The notes under the pieces are model-generated. The model had not been told where the DNA came from and made no database searches. It was given only the letters and a program-made list of their open reading frames with translations. Positions 1 to 5,439 of a DNA stretch of 5,452 nt are shown here, in pieces; position 1 is the first letter of the stretch; each line of letters begins with the position of its first letter. The DNA lies in the NCBI GenBank assembly GCA_031267005.1, contig JAIRZX010000155.1:1-5452 (forward strand), written 5' to 3'. A program made the translations under genes and the position numbers. Source of the DNA: Deltaproteobacteria bacterium (GTDB taxonomy: Bacteria > Desulfobacterota > Desulfarculia > Adiutricales > Adiutricaceae).

Positions 1-209
1 TAGAGCGCCTTCGGCCTGAGTCCGCCTTCGGCCTGAGTCCGCCTTCGGCCTGAGAGCGCCTTCGGCCTTAGAAAGCCTTCGGCCTCAGAGCGCCTTCGGC
101 CTTAGAGCGCCTTCGGCCTGAGTCCGCCTTGGACCTTAAAGCGCCTTCGGCCCGAGTCCGCCTTCGGCCTTAGACCGCCATCGGCCTAAGTCGGCCTGCG
201 CCTGAGTCC
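1..209. repeat. 17-bp tandem repeat array, about 12 units
   Basis: A 10-bp core GCCTTCGGCC recurs every 17 bp, separated by a 7-bp linker of the type TGAGTCC, TTAGAGC or TGAGAGC. Core starts are at 7, 24, 41, 58, 75, 92, 109, 126, 143, 160, 177 and 194. Nine cores are exact; those at 126, 177 and 194 are mutated, so the array decays rightwards. The array runs off the left window edge and may be longer. Each core can fold as a 3-bp GCC/GGC stem around TTC. A period of 17 shifts reading frame every unit and no long open frame crosses it, so it is read as noncoding. No spacers of unique sequence are present, so it is not CRISPR. Confidence 0.93.
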
Positions 210-375
210 ATCTGCGGTCTGCGGCACCTAATGCCTGATGGCTTATGCGGCCTGCGGACCGCTGTCCCAACCGCTACCGGATCCCGGAGGAGAAGCCTTG
301 CGTTGCCGATTGGCGTCTGCTGGCCGCCGTCGCCTGGTAACGGAAACGGGGAAACAGGTTACAAGCGCCGCCCGA
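210..375. other. GC-rich spacer with no recognised feature
   Basis: Past the last clear 17-bp unit the sequence keeps fragments of the same flavour (CTGCGG, GGCCTGCGG) up to about 260, probably array remnants. An ATG-started frame of 64 codons (231-425) crosses it, but it has no convincing ribosome binding site, its composition looks random and it ends in the AT-rich island. I see no gene here. Confidence 0.5.
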
Positions 376-590
376 ACCTTAAGGGCAATTTAACTCTAAA
401 ACAGAAAAACAGGCAAAACACCTAAAAAATTAAGAATTCTTGAATTTTCAACAAAAAAAATTTCATGTTTGAAATATTGGGATTTTCTTCAGGCCGATTT
501 GATTCAAAAATGAATAAATTTGCATGCGGAAAATGAGCAGAATGCGAAAAAAGCAAATTTCACGGCATTTTAGGCCGGACGCTCAGGTTC
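376..590. other. AT-rich island with inverted repeats
   Basis: This stretch is sharply AT-rich in an otherwise GC-rich window, with A-runs (AAAAAAAA near 453-460). It contains a perfect 10-bp palindrome AAGAATTCTT (432-441). It also has an inverted repeat ATTTCA-TGTT-TGAAAT (460-475) and an 8-bp inverted repeat AAATTTGC (516-523) / GCAAATTT (553-560) spanning 29 nt. No promoter with both boxes at normal spacing was found and no coding frame looks real; the ATG frame starting at 524 runs into repeat DNA. It could be a regulatory, curved or melting-prone region, or simply DNA of different origin. It lies about 450 bp beyond the 3' end of the nearest gene. Confidence 0.6.
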
Positions 591-607
591 AATTTGACTC
601 TCCGCAA

Positions 608-672
608 CTCTCTCGTTCCCTCTCGTTCTCCCTTCCCCTTCCCCTTCCCTTTCCCCTTGCTTCTCCCTCCAG
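608..672 (+). repeat. Polypyrimidine tract with CCTTCC repeats
   Basis: Almost every base on the plus strand is C or T. Positions 626-658 are an uninterrupted 33-nt pyrimidine run built from TTCCCC and CTTCCC units with a period of about 6 bp. Flanking pyrimidine blocks are broken by single G residues at 615, 625 and 659. Such tracts with mirror symmetry can form triplex DNA in general, but nothing here shows that this one does. No protein-coding signal is associated with it. Confidence 0.8.
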
Positions 673-764
673 CCCGTGCCCCCGCTCTCGCGATTCTCTC
701 AACCTCCCTTCCCAATCCTATCCCTTCGCCAGCGCCATTCCGTTACGACCTTTGCGCAAGCAAC

Positions 765-982
765 ACTTCAGGCCACCCTCCGGCTCACCCTCCAGGCCCC
801 GTCCTCCGAACCACCTTCGGGACCTCCTCCGAAAAACATATTCAGGCCGCCCTCCGGCTCACCCTTAAGATCGTCCCCCTGGCAACTCTTCAAGCAGCCT
901 CAGGGCCGTTTCTTCAAGCCTCCCTCCGACACATCCTTCATGCCTTCCCCCCGGCAGCCCGCCAGGCCGCCCTCCGAGCCGC
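765..982. repeat. Degenerate 12-bp tandem repeat array, about 18 units
   Basis: The stretch can be cut into about 18 units of 12 bp (a few of 11 or 13) resembling CCTCCAGGCCAC. Examples are CCTCCGGCTCAC, CCTCCGACACAT and CCTCCGAGCCGC. A 25-nt segment at 767-791 recurs at 841-865 with one mismatch, and its start recurs again near 963. Because the period is near a multiple of three, overlapping plus-strand frames show short repeating peptides (LQATLQATLRL-like, RPPSGSP-like). The indels break the frame repeatedly, which argues against a real protein. The array ends about 55 bp beyond the stop codon of the first FIST gene. Confidence 0.72.
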
Positions 983-1037
983 CTTTTTTGATCGTACGTC
1001 CTCAAACCACCATACGGCACCGCCATTAAGGCCGACG

Positions 1038-2243
1038 TCACAGCACCATGGCCGACGCCGTGAAGTTCACGAACAAGTTCTCGCTGGTCCCGTCCTCAAG
1101 GACTTTGGGGCAAATCTCTCCGCCGCTGTAGGCGAACAGCCACGGGGCGGGGTTGCCTTCCCATGCCTGTTCCAGGAGCTTGACCTCGCGCATCTCGTCC
1201 CAGCCGAGGTTCACGTGGCGGGAAAGGCAGGAGAAGAACAGGGCGCCCTTGACGTCCGGCTCCCGCGCGACCTTCTCGAAGAGGGCGGAAGCCGTCTCCA
1301 CTATGGTGCCGGAGTCGAGCACCGCCAGGGCCACGCTCATGCCCTCGGGCATGCCGCCGCTGAAGCGAAGCCCCCCGTCCCGGAGGCGGTCCACGAAGAC
1401 CCTGGGGTGGTGGGTGCTCTGGTCCCGGGCGAACAGGACCAGCGGGGTGGCGGCCAAGGTCACCGGGAGGTTCTTGTCGTCCAAGCCCTGCTCGGTGAGG
1501 AATTCCATGACGGGCCGGTCGTTAACCTCGTAAAGGGTGTTCCTGGAAGATTTGGTTATGATGGCCTTCCGGCGGTTGATGTTCTCCTTCAACAGGTTCG
1601 CCAGGAAAAAACGGGGGTTCAGGCCCGCCTCGCACAGGAGCAGGGCCGCCTGGTCGGAGCTGGTCTCCTGGTTGTACACGACCATGGGCACCGTCTGCCG
1701 CTTGGTGTGGTACAGGTCCACCGCCTTGGAGCCGAAGAAGCTCAACCCCTCGTGGGGCCCGAACATCACCCGGCCAACCAGCTGGTCGGAGTATCCCGGG
1801 ATCCAGGGAATGAACGGGACGGCCAGGGAGGGGAGAGCCGTAAACCCCCTCGTGAGCTCCCGGTAGAGGTTTAGGAAGCTCCGGTCCAAATGCCTACGGA
1901 TCTCCGCGTCGTTCCAGTCCGCGCCTTTGGGGGGGGACAGGGATTCGGTCAGCCCGGCCCGGAACCTCACCTCGTCCGAGGACAGGATCATCATGGCGAG
2001 CTGGGAGGGTTTGGACGACGTTTCGGTGGAGGATATGGACGTGGTGGAGCCCAGGAAATCGAAGTCCAGGTGTTCCGCCAGAAACGAAGCGAAGCCCGCG
2101 AGAAGGAAGTCGGACGGGCACTGCAGAATGCCCACGGAATGGGTCCGCAGGCCTCCGGCCTTCCCTATGCCGTCCTGCAGCTCCCGGAGCGCCGCCTCGG
2201 GGTTCTCCAGCTCCTCGGTGGATACGGTCAAGACCTTGAGCAC
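1038..2243 (-). CDS. Stand-alone FIST domain protein (FIST_N + FIST_C), 401 aa
   Basis: FIST domains are sensory modules thought to bind small ligands, possibly amino acids (family knowledge, not shown here). This protein has no attached chemoreceptor, kinase or GGDEF output domain, no signal peptide and no membrane helix, so it is presumably cytoplasmic. FIST_N spans roughly residues 33-215 (SVGILQCPSDF at 36-46, SFFGSKA at 168-174). FIST_C spans roughly 225-400 (SCLSR at 338-342, YSGGEICP at 372-379, NFT at 393-395). It aligns end to end with the FIST protein encoded at 3676-4845, which supports the GTG start at 2243: both begin K-x-x-T-x-x-T-(E/D)-E-(L/I). The ribosome binding site is weak (AAAGGG about 12 nt upstream). 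The terminal motif NLFVNFT lacks the Arg and His of the NRFHNFT seen in the paralogue, so it may be the more diverged copy. No terminator was found downstream. Ligand and partner are unknown. Confidence 0.93.
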   Translation of the reverse strand: MLKVLTVSTEELENPEAALRELQDGIGKAGGLRTHSVGILQCPSDFLLAGFASFLAEHLDFDFLGSTTSISSTETSSKPSQLAMMILSSDEVRFRAGLTESLSPPKGADWNDAEIRRHLDRSFLNLYRELTRGFTALPSLAVPFIPWIPGYSDQLVGRVMFGPHEGLSFFGSKAVDLYHTKRQTVPMVVYNQETSSDQAALLLCEAGLNPRFFLANLLKENINRRKAIITKSSRNTLYEVNDRPVMEFLTEQGLDDKNLPVTLAATPLVLFARDQSTHHPRVFVDRLRDGGLRFSGGMPEGMSVALAVLDSGTIVETASALFEKVAREPDVKGALFFSCLSRHVNLGWDEMREVKLLEQAWEGNPAPWLFAYSGGEICPKVLEDGTSENLFVNFTASAMVL

Positions 2244-2379
2244 TTGGAGGCCACGCCCTTTCCCGATCCCGCCAGGGCCCGTCCGGTCCCGACCAGTTGG
2301 CGGGGCGCTGGAAAAGCCCGGAAAATAGGAGGTTCCGGGGCTAACGGCAGGGCGCCCCGAACCCAGCGGCCCTCAGTCC
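2244..2379. promoter_or_regulatory. Upstream region of the first FIST gene; no clear promoter
   Basis: This is the immediate 5' flank of the minus-strand gene that starts at 2243. On the minus strand it is GC-rich, with one slightly AT-richer patch around 2310-2335 (CCTATTTTCCGGGCTTTTCC). I could not find a -35/-10 pair of acceptable quality, and the only Shine-Dalgarno-like element is AAAGGG about 12 nt before the GTG. The entry marks where the promoter should be; it does not identify one. Confidence 0.3.
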
Positions 2380-2557
2380 GAAGGGCCCGATATCCCGAAA
2401 TCCTTGTGTCCCGAAGGTGCAAAGCGCCGAAGGCCAGAGTTCCCGAAATCCCTGAGTTCCGAGTTCCCGAAGTTCCGAGTTCCCTGAGTTCCGAACTCCC
2501 GAAGTTCCGAGTTCCCTTAAGTTCCGAATTACCGAAGTCGCGGGTTGCCAAAGCCTC
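2380..2557. repeat. 16-bp tandem repeat array (GAGTTCCC/GAAGTTCC type), about 11 units
   Basis: Units begin at 2380, 2397, 2413, 2429, 2445, 2461, 2477, 2493, 2509, 2526 and 2542. They are 16 bp long except two of 17. The cleanest units are GAGTTCCCGAAGTTCC (2461) and GAGTTCCCTGAGTTCC (2477), which themselves look like two 8-bp halves. Units at 2445-2541 alternate, giving a 32-bp pattern repeated about three times. Outer units are strongly degraded. Translations in several frames of both strands give repetitive Ser/Leu/Arg/Gly-rich peptides (ELRELGTSG-like), which come from the repeat and do not indicate a gene. Confidence 0.87.
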
Positions 2558-2973
2558 AGGGGCATGGGCGCCCAAGGGCGGCCGGAAGCCGGGAAGCTTG
2601 GCGGTTAAAGCCTTGGCGGAGAGGAGGGGAGCGGTTCCGGCGGAGAGGCAACGGAAACGGCCGGAAAGGGGACAGGAGCGTCCCCAGCAATCGCCCGGAA
2701 CGTGAACTAAAGCCAGTATGCTTTCAAACGGAACAGCTGGTCAATAGCGGGGACGGCAAACCCCGCCCGGGCAAGGTCTTGGCGGTTGGTGCCCCCCTCC
2801 GGCTTCGTGGCGGGGGTTTAGGTTTAAAGAAAGAGGCCGTGAAGGCCCCTGGGGCTTGCTGAGGGCTTAAGGGCCCGCTCTGCGGAAACTGGGGTGCTCC
2901 TAAAGTGCAGTAAAGGAGAGTGCTGAAGCGCTCCTGAACCGGGTAGCGTACTGAAGCAGGATGGAACTGCAGA
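2558..2973. other. Spacer without a gene; small inverted repeats
   Basis: No credible coding frame is present. Small inverted repeats occur: AAAGC/GCTTT (2709-2724), GCGGGG/CCCCGC around an 8-nt loop (2747-2766), and AGG-AG-AGTGC / GCGCTCCT around a TGAA loop (2914-2935, a stem of about 8 bp with a 2-nt bulge). None is followed by a T-run on either strand, so none is called a terminator. The octamer CTTGGCGG occurs twice near 2598 and 2613, a hint of more degenerate repetition. A small RNA cannot be excluded but nothing identifies one. Confidence 0.4.
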
Positions 2974-3009
2974 CTCAGGCTCAGGGTCAGGGTCAGGTTC
3001 AGGTTCAGG
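2974..3009 (+). repeat. Hexanucleotide microsatellite (NTCAGG)6
   Basis: Six uninterrupted 6-bp units follow each other: CTCAGG twice, GTCAGG twice, TTCAGG twice. The first base changes in pairs, as if each variant had been duplicated. The surrounding 60 bp upstream contain related words (GAAGCAGG, CTGAACC). It lies about 730 bp upstream of the first FIST gene start and 670 bp beyond the stop of the second. Hexamers keep reading frame, but no gene-like frame uses it. Confidence 0.95.
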
Positions 3010-3012
3010 ATT

Positions 3013-3033
3013 GGAACGGGCCGGGCCGGTTCC
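3013..3033. other. Near-perfect GC-rich hairpin
   Basis: GGAAC at 3013-3017 pairs with GTTCC at 3029-3033. After one G-G mismatch, GGC pairs with GCC around a 3-nt loop, so the 21 bases fold almost completely. It sits directly right of the hexanucleotide microsatellite. On the plus strand it is followed by TTAAGAGGGGG and on the minus strand by AATCC, so it has no terminator T-run. It may be chance in GC-rich DNA. Confidence 0.4.
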
Positions 3034-3142
3034 TTAAGAGGGGGAGATTGAGCGGCCGACGCACTCCGGGATGAAGACTCCCGAAATAGAGAGACTCTTG
3101 CAAGATCTGGGCCTTTTGGGGCCGTTTGGCCCCTTTCGGGAC

Positions 3143-3254
3143 CCTTGGAACCGTCGGAACCATTTCGATGGCTTCTTGGAAACCCTGGAATCCTTGGCGG
3201 ACTTGAATGTCTTGGAGCCCGCAGAACCTTTGGAAGTTCTGGAGTCTTGGAGCG
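3143..3254. repeat. 9-bp tandem repeat array (CTTGGAANC type), about 12 units
   Basis: Nine units are in unbroken 9-bp register from 3174 to 3254, for example TCTTGGAAA, CCCTGGAAT, CCTTGGCGG, TCTTGGAGC, CTTTGGAAG and TTCTGGAGT. About three more units at 3143-3169 are separated by a 4-nt insertion. Because 9 is a multiple of three, the plus-strand frame 3071-3361 (96 codons) shows a 3-residue Leu-Glu-x periodicity (LETLESLADLNVLEP). That frame has no Shine-Dalgarno before its ATG, ends in Pro/Gly-rich sequence and resembles no family I know, so it is left as repeat DNA and not called a gene. Confidence 0.75.
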
Positions 3255-3360
3255 ATGCCGGACTCTGGCCCGGACCGGGACATCCCGCGGAAGCCGGAGG
3301 GATGCCGGGTCCGGCTAAGGTACCGCAGCTAAGGCCGCCTCGCCGCTCCATCTCCGTTTG

Positions 3361-3616
3361 AAGGCCTCTCCCCTCGCCTTCTCGCCTCCGCTCCTCGGAG
3401 GCTTGGCACCTTGCAACCTTAACGCCTCGGAGGCTTGGTGCCTTGCCGCCTCCGGGCCTCAAAGGCTTGGCGCCTTTGAACCTTAAAGTTCCGGTGGGGT
3501 GGTGCCTTGCCGCCTCCGGGCCTCAAAGGCTTGGCTCCTTGCAACCTTAAAGCCTCGGAGGCTTGGCGACTTGCCGCCACCGCTCCTTGCAGGTTTGGTT
3601 TCTTGGCGCCAACAAT
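3361..3616. repeat. 16-bp array with 32/64-bp higher-order structure
   Basis: Sixteen 16-bp units run in unbroken register, readable as 32-bp pairs starting at 3361, 3393, 3425, 3457, 3489, 3521, 3553 and 3585. The left half is CCTCGGAGGCTTGGCG-like. The right half alternates between CCTTGCAACCTTAAAG-like and CCTTGCCGCCTCCGGG-like, so the true period is 64 bp. Positions 3436-3471 are identical to 3500-3535 over 36 nt, exactly 64 bp apart, pointing to a comparatively recent duplication. The edge units at 3361 and 3585 are worn. The array lies 60 bp beyond the stop of the second FIST gene. Long minus-strand open frames crossing it are Arg/Gly/Ala-rich artefacts. Confidence 0.92.
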
Positions 3617-3675
3617 GCGCCCGGCCTCCCTGAGAGCCGACCAGCCGTACGGGACCCGGGCCAGGGCCAACGGCG

Positions 3676-4845
3676 TTAGATGACGCACGCGATGATGGTG
3701 AAATTATGGAAGCGGTTCTCCAAAGAGCCGCTTTGGGTGGGGACCGGGCAGATCTCGCCCCCCGAAAAGGCTATGAGGTAGCCCCCCTTCGCGTCCAGGC
3801 GCTCCCGTACTATGCCTATCTCCAGCTCGCTGTCGACCGCCTCGGCCACGTGGTAGCGCGCGGCGCAGGAGTGGATCAAGACAGCGGAGTAGTCCTCCTC
3901 GTCCGCGACCGCCTCTACGGTCTTCTGGGCCACGCGGCCCACCTCCTCGGCGTCTATGTTGGAGACCGAGAGCGTGGCGCCCACGGGCACGTCCGCCGCC
4001 AGGAGCATGGCCCCGTCGGGCATGGTCTTGAGCATGGCGCGCAGAATGGGCGTCGAGCCGTCGTTGTAGTCCACGGCCAGAGGGAAGAGATAGGGAATGA
4101 GGATGTCGCCTTTCTCGTCCACGGCCAGGCCGAGATCCCGGAGAAAGTCCCTGGCGGGCTTCCCGGAGACCGACTTCAGCACTGACCCGTCCTTCACGTC
4201 CGAGATGACTCCCTTGCTTTTCAGGTACTTCTCCTCGGAGATGGTACCCAGGAAGAAGCGCGGCCTTATCTCGCCGTAGATAAGGACCACTGACATCTTG
4301 AGCTTGTGGAACTCGCCCGCGAACAAGGTCCTCGCGGTCACGAAGCCTTCCTCCAGAGTCACGCACATCGTCCCGAAGACGGGAGCTCCCTGGGCGACGG
4401 CGGAGAGTTCCTCCAAGAGGGTCGCGCCGCTTATGGGGGACAGGAGCGGCAGGTAGGTGAGCACGAGGGCCGGCGGGGAGTCCTCCCCCGCCGAGGCCTC
4501 GCGCCAGGCCTCGCGGATCTGGGCGGGGTACTCGTCCGTCAAGTCCTGGGTCAGGGCCATCTTGAAGGTCACGTCGTCCGAGGTCATGACCAGGAGGCTC
4601 AATGGCGCCGTGCACCCTTCCGAGCCGCGGACCCCGCAGGCGGTCGTGACGGAGCCCGTCACCGGGAAGTTGAGCCGCTCGCAGAGGGACTTTACAACCT
4701 CAGTCTCGGTGAAGTCGCGGCTGCACGTGATTATCCCCAGCGAGTTCGCCTTGAGTTCGTCCAATTCCAGCTGGCCCAGTAGCTCGTCCACCGCGTATTC
4801 GACGTCGTCAATCTCATCCGTGAAGGCGGTCATGGTCTTAATCAT
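3676..4845 (-). CDS. Stand-alone FIST domain protein (FIST_N + FIST_C), 389 aa
   Basis: This is the better-preserved of two paralogous FIST proteins, predicted cytoplasmic small-ligand sensors with no fused output domain. FIST_N covers roughly residues 33-205: SLGIITCSRDF at 35-45, a GSVTT turn at 64-68, VFGTM at 156-160, and the conserved strand ending IRPRFFLGT at 193-201. FIST_C covers about 212-389: VLKSVSGKPARDFL at 222-235, PDGAMLLAADVPVGATLS at 276-293, HSCAAR at 325-330, FSGGEICP at 360-367 and NRFHNFT at 377-383. There is no signal peptide or membrane segment. The ATG at 4845 has GGAG five bases upstream, fixing the start. Domain order and the GGEICP and HNFT motifs make the family call firm; ligand and signalling partner are not visible. 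It runs the same way as the FIST gene at 1038-2243 but 1,432 bp of repeat-rich DNA separates them, so co-transcription is doubtful. No terminator was found after its TAA. Confidence 0.95.
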   Translation of the reverse strand: MIKTMTAFTDEIDDVEYAVDELLGQLELDELKANSLGIITCSRDFTETEVVKSLCERLNFPVTGSVTTACGVRGSEGCTAPLSLLVMTSDDVTFKMALTQDLTDEYPAQIREAWREASAGEDSPPALVLTYLPLLSPISGATLLEELSAVAQGAPVFGTMCVTLEEGFVTARTLFAGEFHKLKMSVVLIYGEIRPRFFLGTISEEKYLKSKGVISDVKDGSVLKSVSGKPARDFLRDLGLAVDEKGDILIPYLFPLAVDYNDGSTPILRAMLKTMPDGAMLLAADVPVGATLSVSNIDAEEVGRVAQKTVEAVADEEDYSAVLIHSCAARYHVAEAVDSELEIGIVRERLDAKGGYLIAFSGGEICPVPTQSGSLENRFHNFTIIACVI

Positions 4846-4850
4846 GGGAA

Positions 4851-4854
4851 CTCC
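4851..4854 (-). promoter_or_regulatory. Shine-Dalgarno of the second FIST gene
   Basis: On the minus strand GGAG is followed by TTCCC and then the ATG at 4845, a spacing of five bases. It is the only good ribosome binding site upstream of the two genes and supports the first ATG over the in-frame ATG four codons later. Confidence 0.7.
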
Positions 4855-4892
4855 GATACTGGTGCCTTGCCCCGGCCGGGGGACCGCAGGGC

Positions 4893-4911
4893 TCTGGCCC
4901 TCCGGGCCGGA
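4893..4911 (-). other. Leader hairpin upstream of the second FIST gene
   Basis: TCTGGCCC (4893-4900) and GGGCCGGA (4904-4911) pair over 8 bp, with one G-T wobble, around a 3-nt loop. It sits about 48 nt upstream of the ATG, so it would be in the 5' untranslated region if transcription starts further right. It could affect translation or mRNA stability, or be a chance product of the high GC content. No T-run follows on the minus strand, so it is not a standard attenuator. Confidence 0.35.
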
Positions 4912-5107
4912 CAGACGTTACACGACCGAACCGCGTCGCAGGGCCTGCGGCGCCGCCCGCCCCCCCGCGCACGCCCGGGGGAGCGAAGCGCCGCACGTGC
5001 CTAGGCAGCCCGCAACTCCCGCAACTATGCCGGGAAAGGCCGATTGGCGACGCAACGAAAGTAAAGTTCCCGGATGCGCGAGCCTGCAGGGCAGGGGCCC
5101 GCCGGGC
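4912..5107. other. GC-rich upstream spacer, no promoter identified
   Basis: This is very GC-rich DNA with C-runs (CCCCCCC near 4960). On the minus strand there are only weak -10-like words (TAACGT around 4917, CATAGT around 5025) without a matching -35 box at proper spacing. CCCGCAACT is nearly duplicated around 5010-5025. I see no gene here. A minus-strand frame of 108 codons (5025-5351) runs through it and the 16-bp array on the right, and looks like repeat translation. Confidence 0.4.
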
Positions 5108-5310
5108 CTTCCTGGCTGTTTGGCCTTCCGGCCTTTTGCCCTTCCAGGCCCTTCCAGCCTTGTGCCCTTCCGGGTACCCGGGCTCCCGGGCCCTGGCGCT
5201 TCCAGGCTTTGGGGCTTTGGTGCTTTGGGGCTTCCGGGCCCTGACGTTTCCGGGCTTTGGGGCTTACGGCCGTTTGCCCTTCCGCCCTTCGGGGCATCTG
5301 GGCATCGTGG
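5108..5310. repeat. 16-bp tandem repeat array (CTTCCGGGCTTTGGGG type), about 12 units
   Basis: Nine 16-bp units run without a break from 5167 to 5310 (starts 5167, 5183, 5199, 5215, 5231, 5247, 5263, 5279, 5295). Clear examples are CTTCCAGGCTTTGGGG, TTTCCGGGCTTTGGGG and CTTCCGCCCTTCGGGG. Three further units at 5108, 5125 and 5151 are offset by a 1-nt and a 10-nt insertion, the latter a partial unit at 5141-5150. Alternate units (CTTCCGGGCCCTGACG against TTTCCGGGCTTTGGGG) suggest a 32-bp sub-pattern. It lies 262 bp upstream of the second FIST gene. Frames crossing it encode Gly/Leu/Phe/Pro- or Lys/Pro-rich repeats and are not credible proteins. Confidence 0.9.
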
Positions 5311-5400
5311 GCAACAGACCGCCCGTCAGGACCACCGCGCCCGTCCTTCATGACGTCCGAAACGAGGCCTTACCCTGCGGAAGCCTCCCCGAGTGGCCAT

Positions 5401-5410
5401 AAAGGAGGTG
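5401..5410 (+). promoter_or_regulatory. Perfect Shine-Dalgarno-like sequence without a gene
   Basis: AAAGGAGGTG matches the complement of the usual 16S rRNA 3' end over ten bases. No ATG, GTG or TTG lies 5-12 bases downstream in an open frame. The nearest candidate is the TTG at 5427, 17 bases away, whose frame is open only for the eight codons to the window end. It may be a chance match, a relic of a lost gene start, or part of a promoter region. Confidence 0.3.
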
Positions 5411-5426
5411 GGGGGATCGACAATCT

Positions 5427-5432
5427 TTGACA
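5427..5432 (+). promoter_or_regulatory. Candidate -35 box TTGACA (plus strand)
   Basis: A perfect TTGACA lies on the plus strand, and the matching -10 box would fall at about 5450-5455, at and past the window end, so it cannot be checked. It sits beside the minus-strand TATAAT at 5434-5439, so the edge could hold a pair of divergent promoters. Alternatively the hexamer is fortuitous in this short AT-rich patch. Confidence 0.3.
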
Positions 5433-5433
5433 T

Positions 5434-5439
5434 ATTATA
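5434..5439 (-). promoter_or_regulatory. Candidate -10 box TATAAT (minus strand)
   Basis: A perfect TATAAT is read leftwards in a short AT-rich patch. Its -35 box, expected near 5457-5462, is outside the window. Transcription would start around 5427 and run left, reaching the second FIST gene after a leader of about 580 nt that includes the 16-bp array and the GC hairpin at 4893-4911. It is the best promoter-like signal upstream of that gene, but with one box visible the call is tentative. Confidence 0.4.

Noticed and set aside
1..209. CRISPR array
   Set aside because: The units are only 17 bp, the 7-nt linkers are themselves variants of one word, and no unique 25-40-bp spacers or cas genes are present.
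594..1874. 426-codon plus-strand open frame
   Set aside because: It is antisense to the first FIST gene over half its length and runs through pyrimidine and 12-bp repeats in the rest. It has no ribosome binding site and no family resemblance; GC-rich DNA simply lacks stops in this frame.
1890..2705. 271-codon plus-strand open frame
   Set aside because: The first part is antisense to the first FIST gene and the second part translates the 16-bp array into low-complexity peptide.
2747..2766. Rho-independent terminator
   Set aside because: The 6-bp GC stem has no T-run on either strand.
3005..3688. Minus-strand frames of 89-142 codons across the spacer
   Set aside because: They translate the 9-bp and 16-bp arrays into Lys/Ser- or Arg/Gly-rich repeats, start without ribosome binding sites and would be broken by unit indels.
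3704..4615. 303-codon minus-strand open frame
   Set aside because: It is a shifted frame of the second FIST gene, rich in Arg and Gly, while the true frame carries all the FIST motifs.
4457..5353. 298-codon plus-strand open frame
   Set aside because: It is antisense to the start of the second FIST gene and then reads through GC-rich spacer and the 16-bp array; no protein family features.
5396..5421. 16S rRNA 3' end on the minus strand
   Set aside because: CACCTCCTTTA resembles the 16S tail, but the sequence before it lacks the conserved GGATCA context and no rRNA body lies to the right within the window.
5326..5433. 35-codon minus-strand frame starting MSKIVDPPTSF
   Set aside because: The ATG directly abuts the TATAAT, so a transcript from it would start downstream of the ATG. 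There is no ribosome binding site, and the second half is Arg/Gly-rich noise. A relic of a gene start remains possible.
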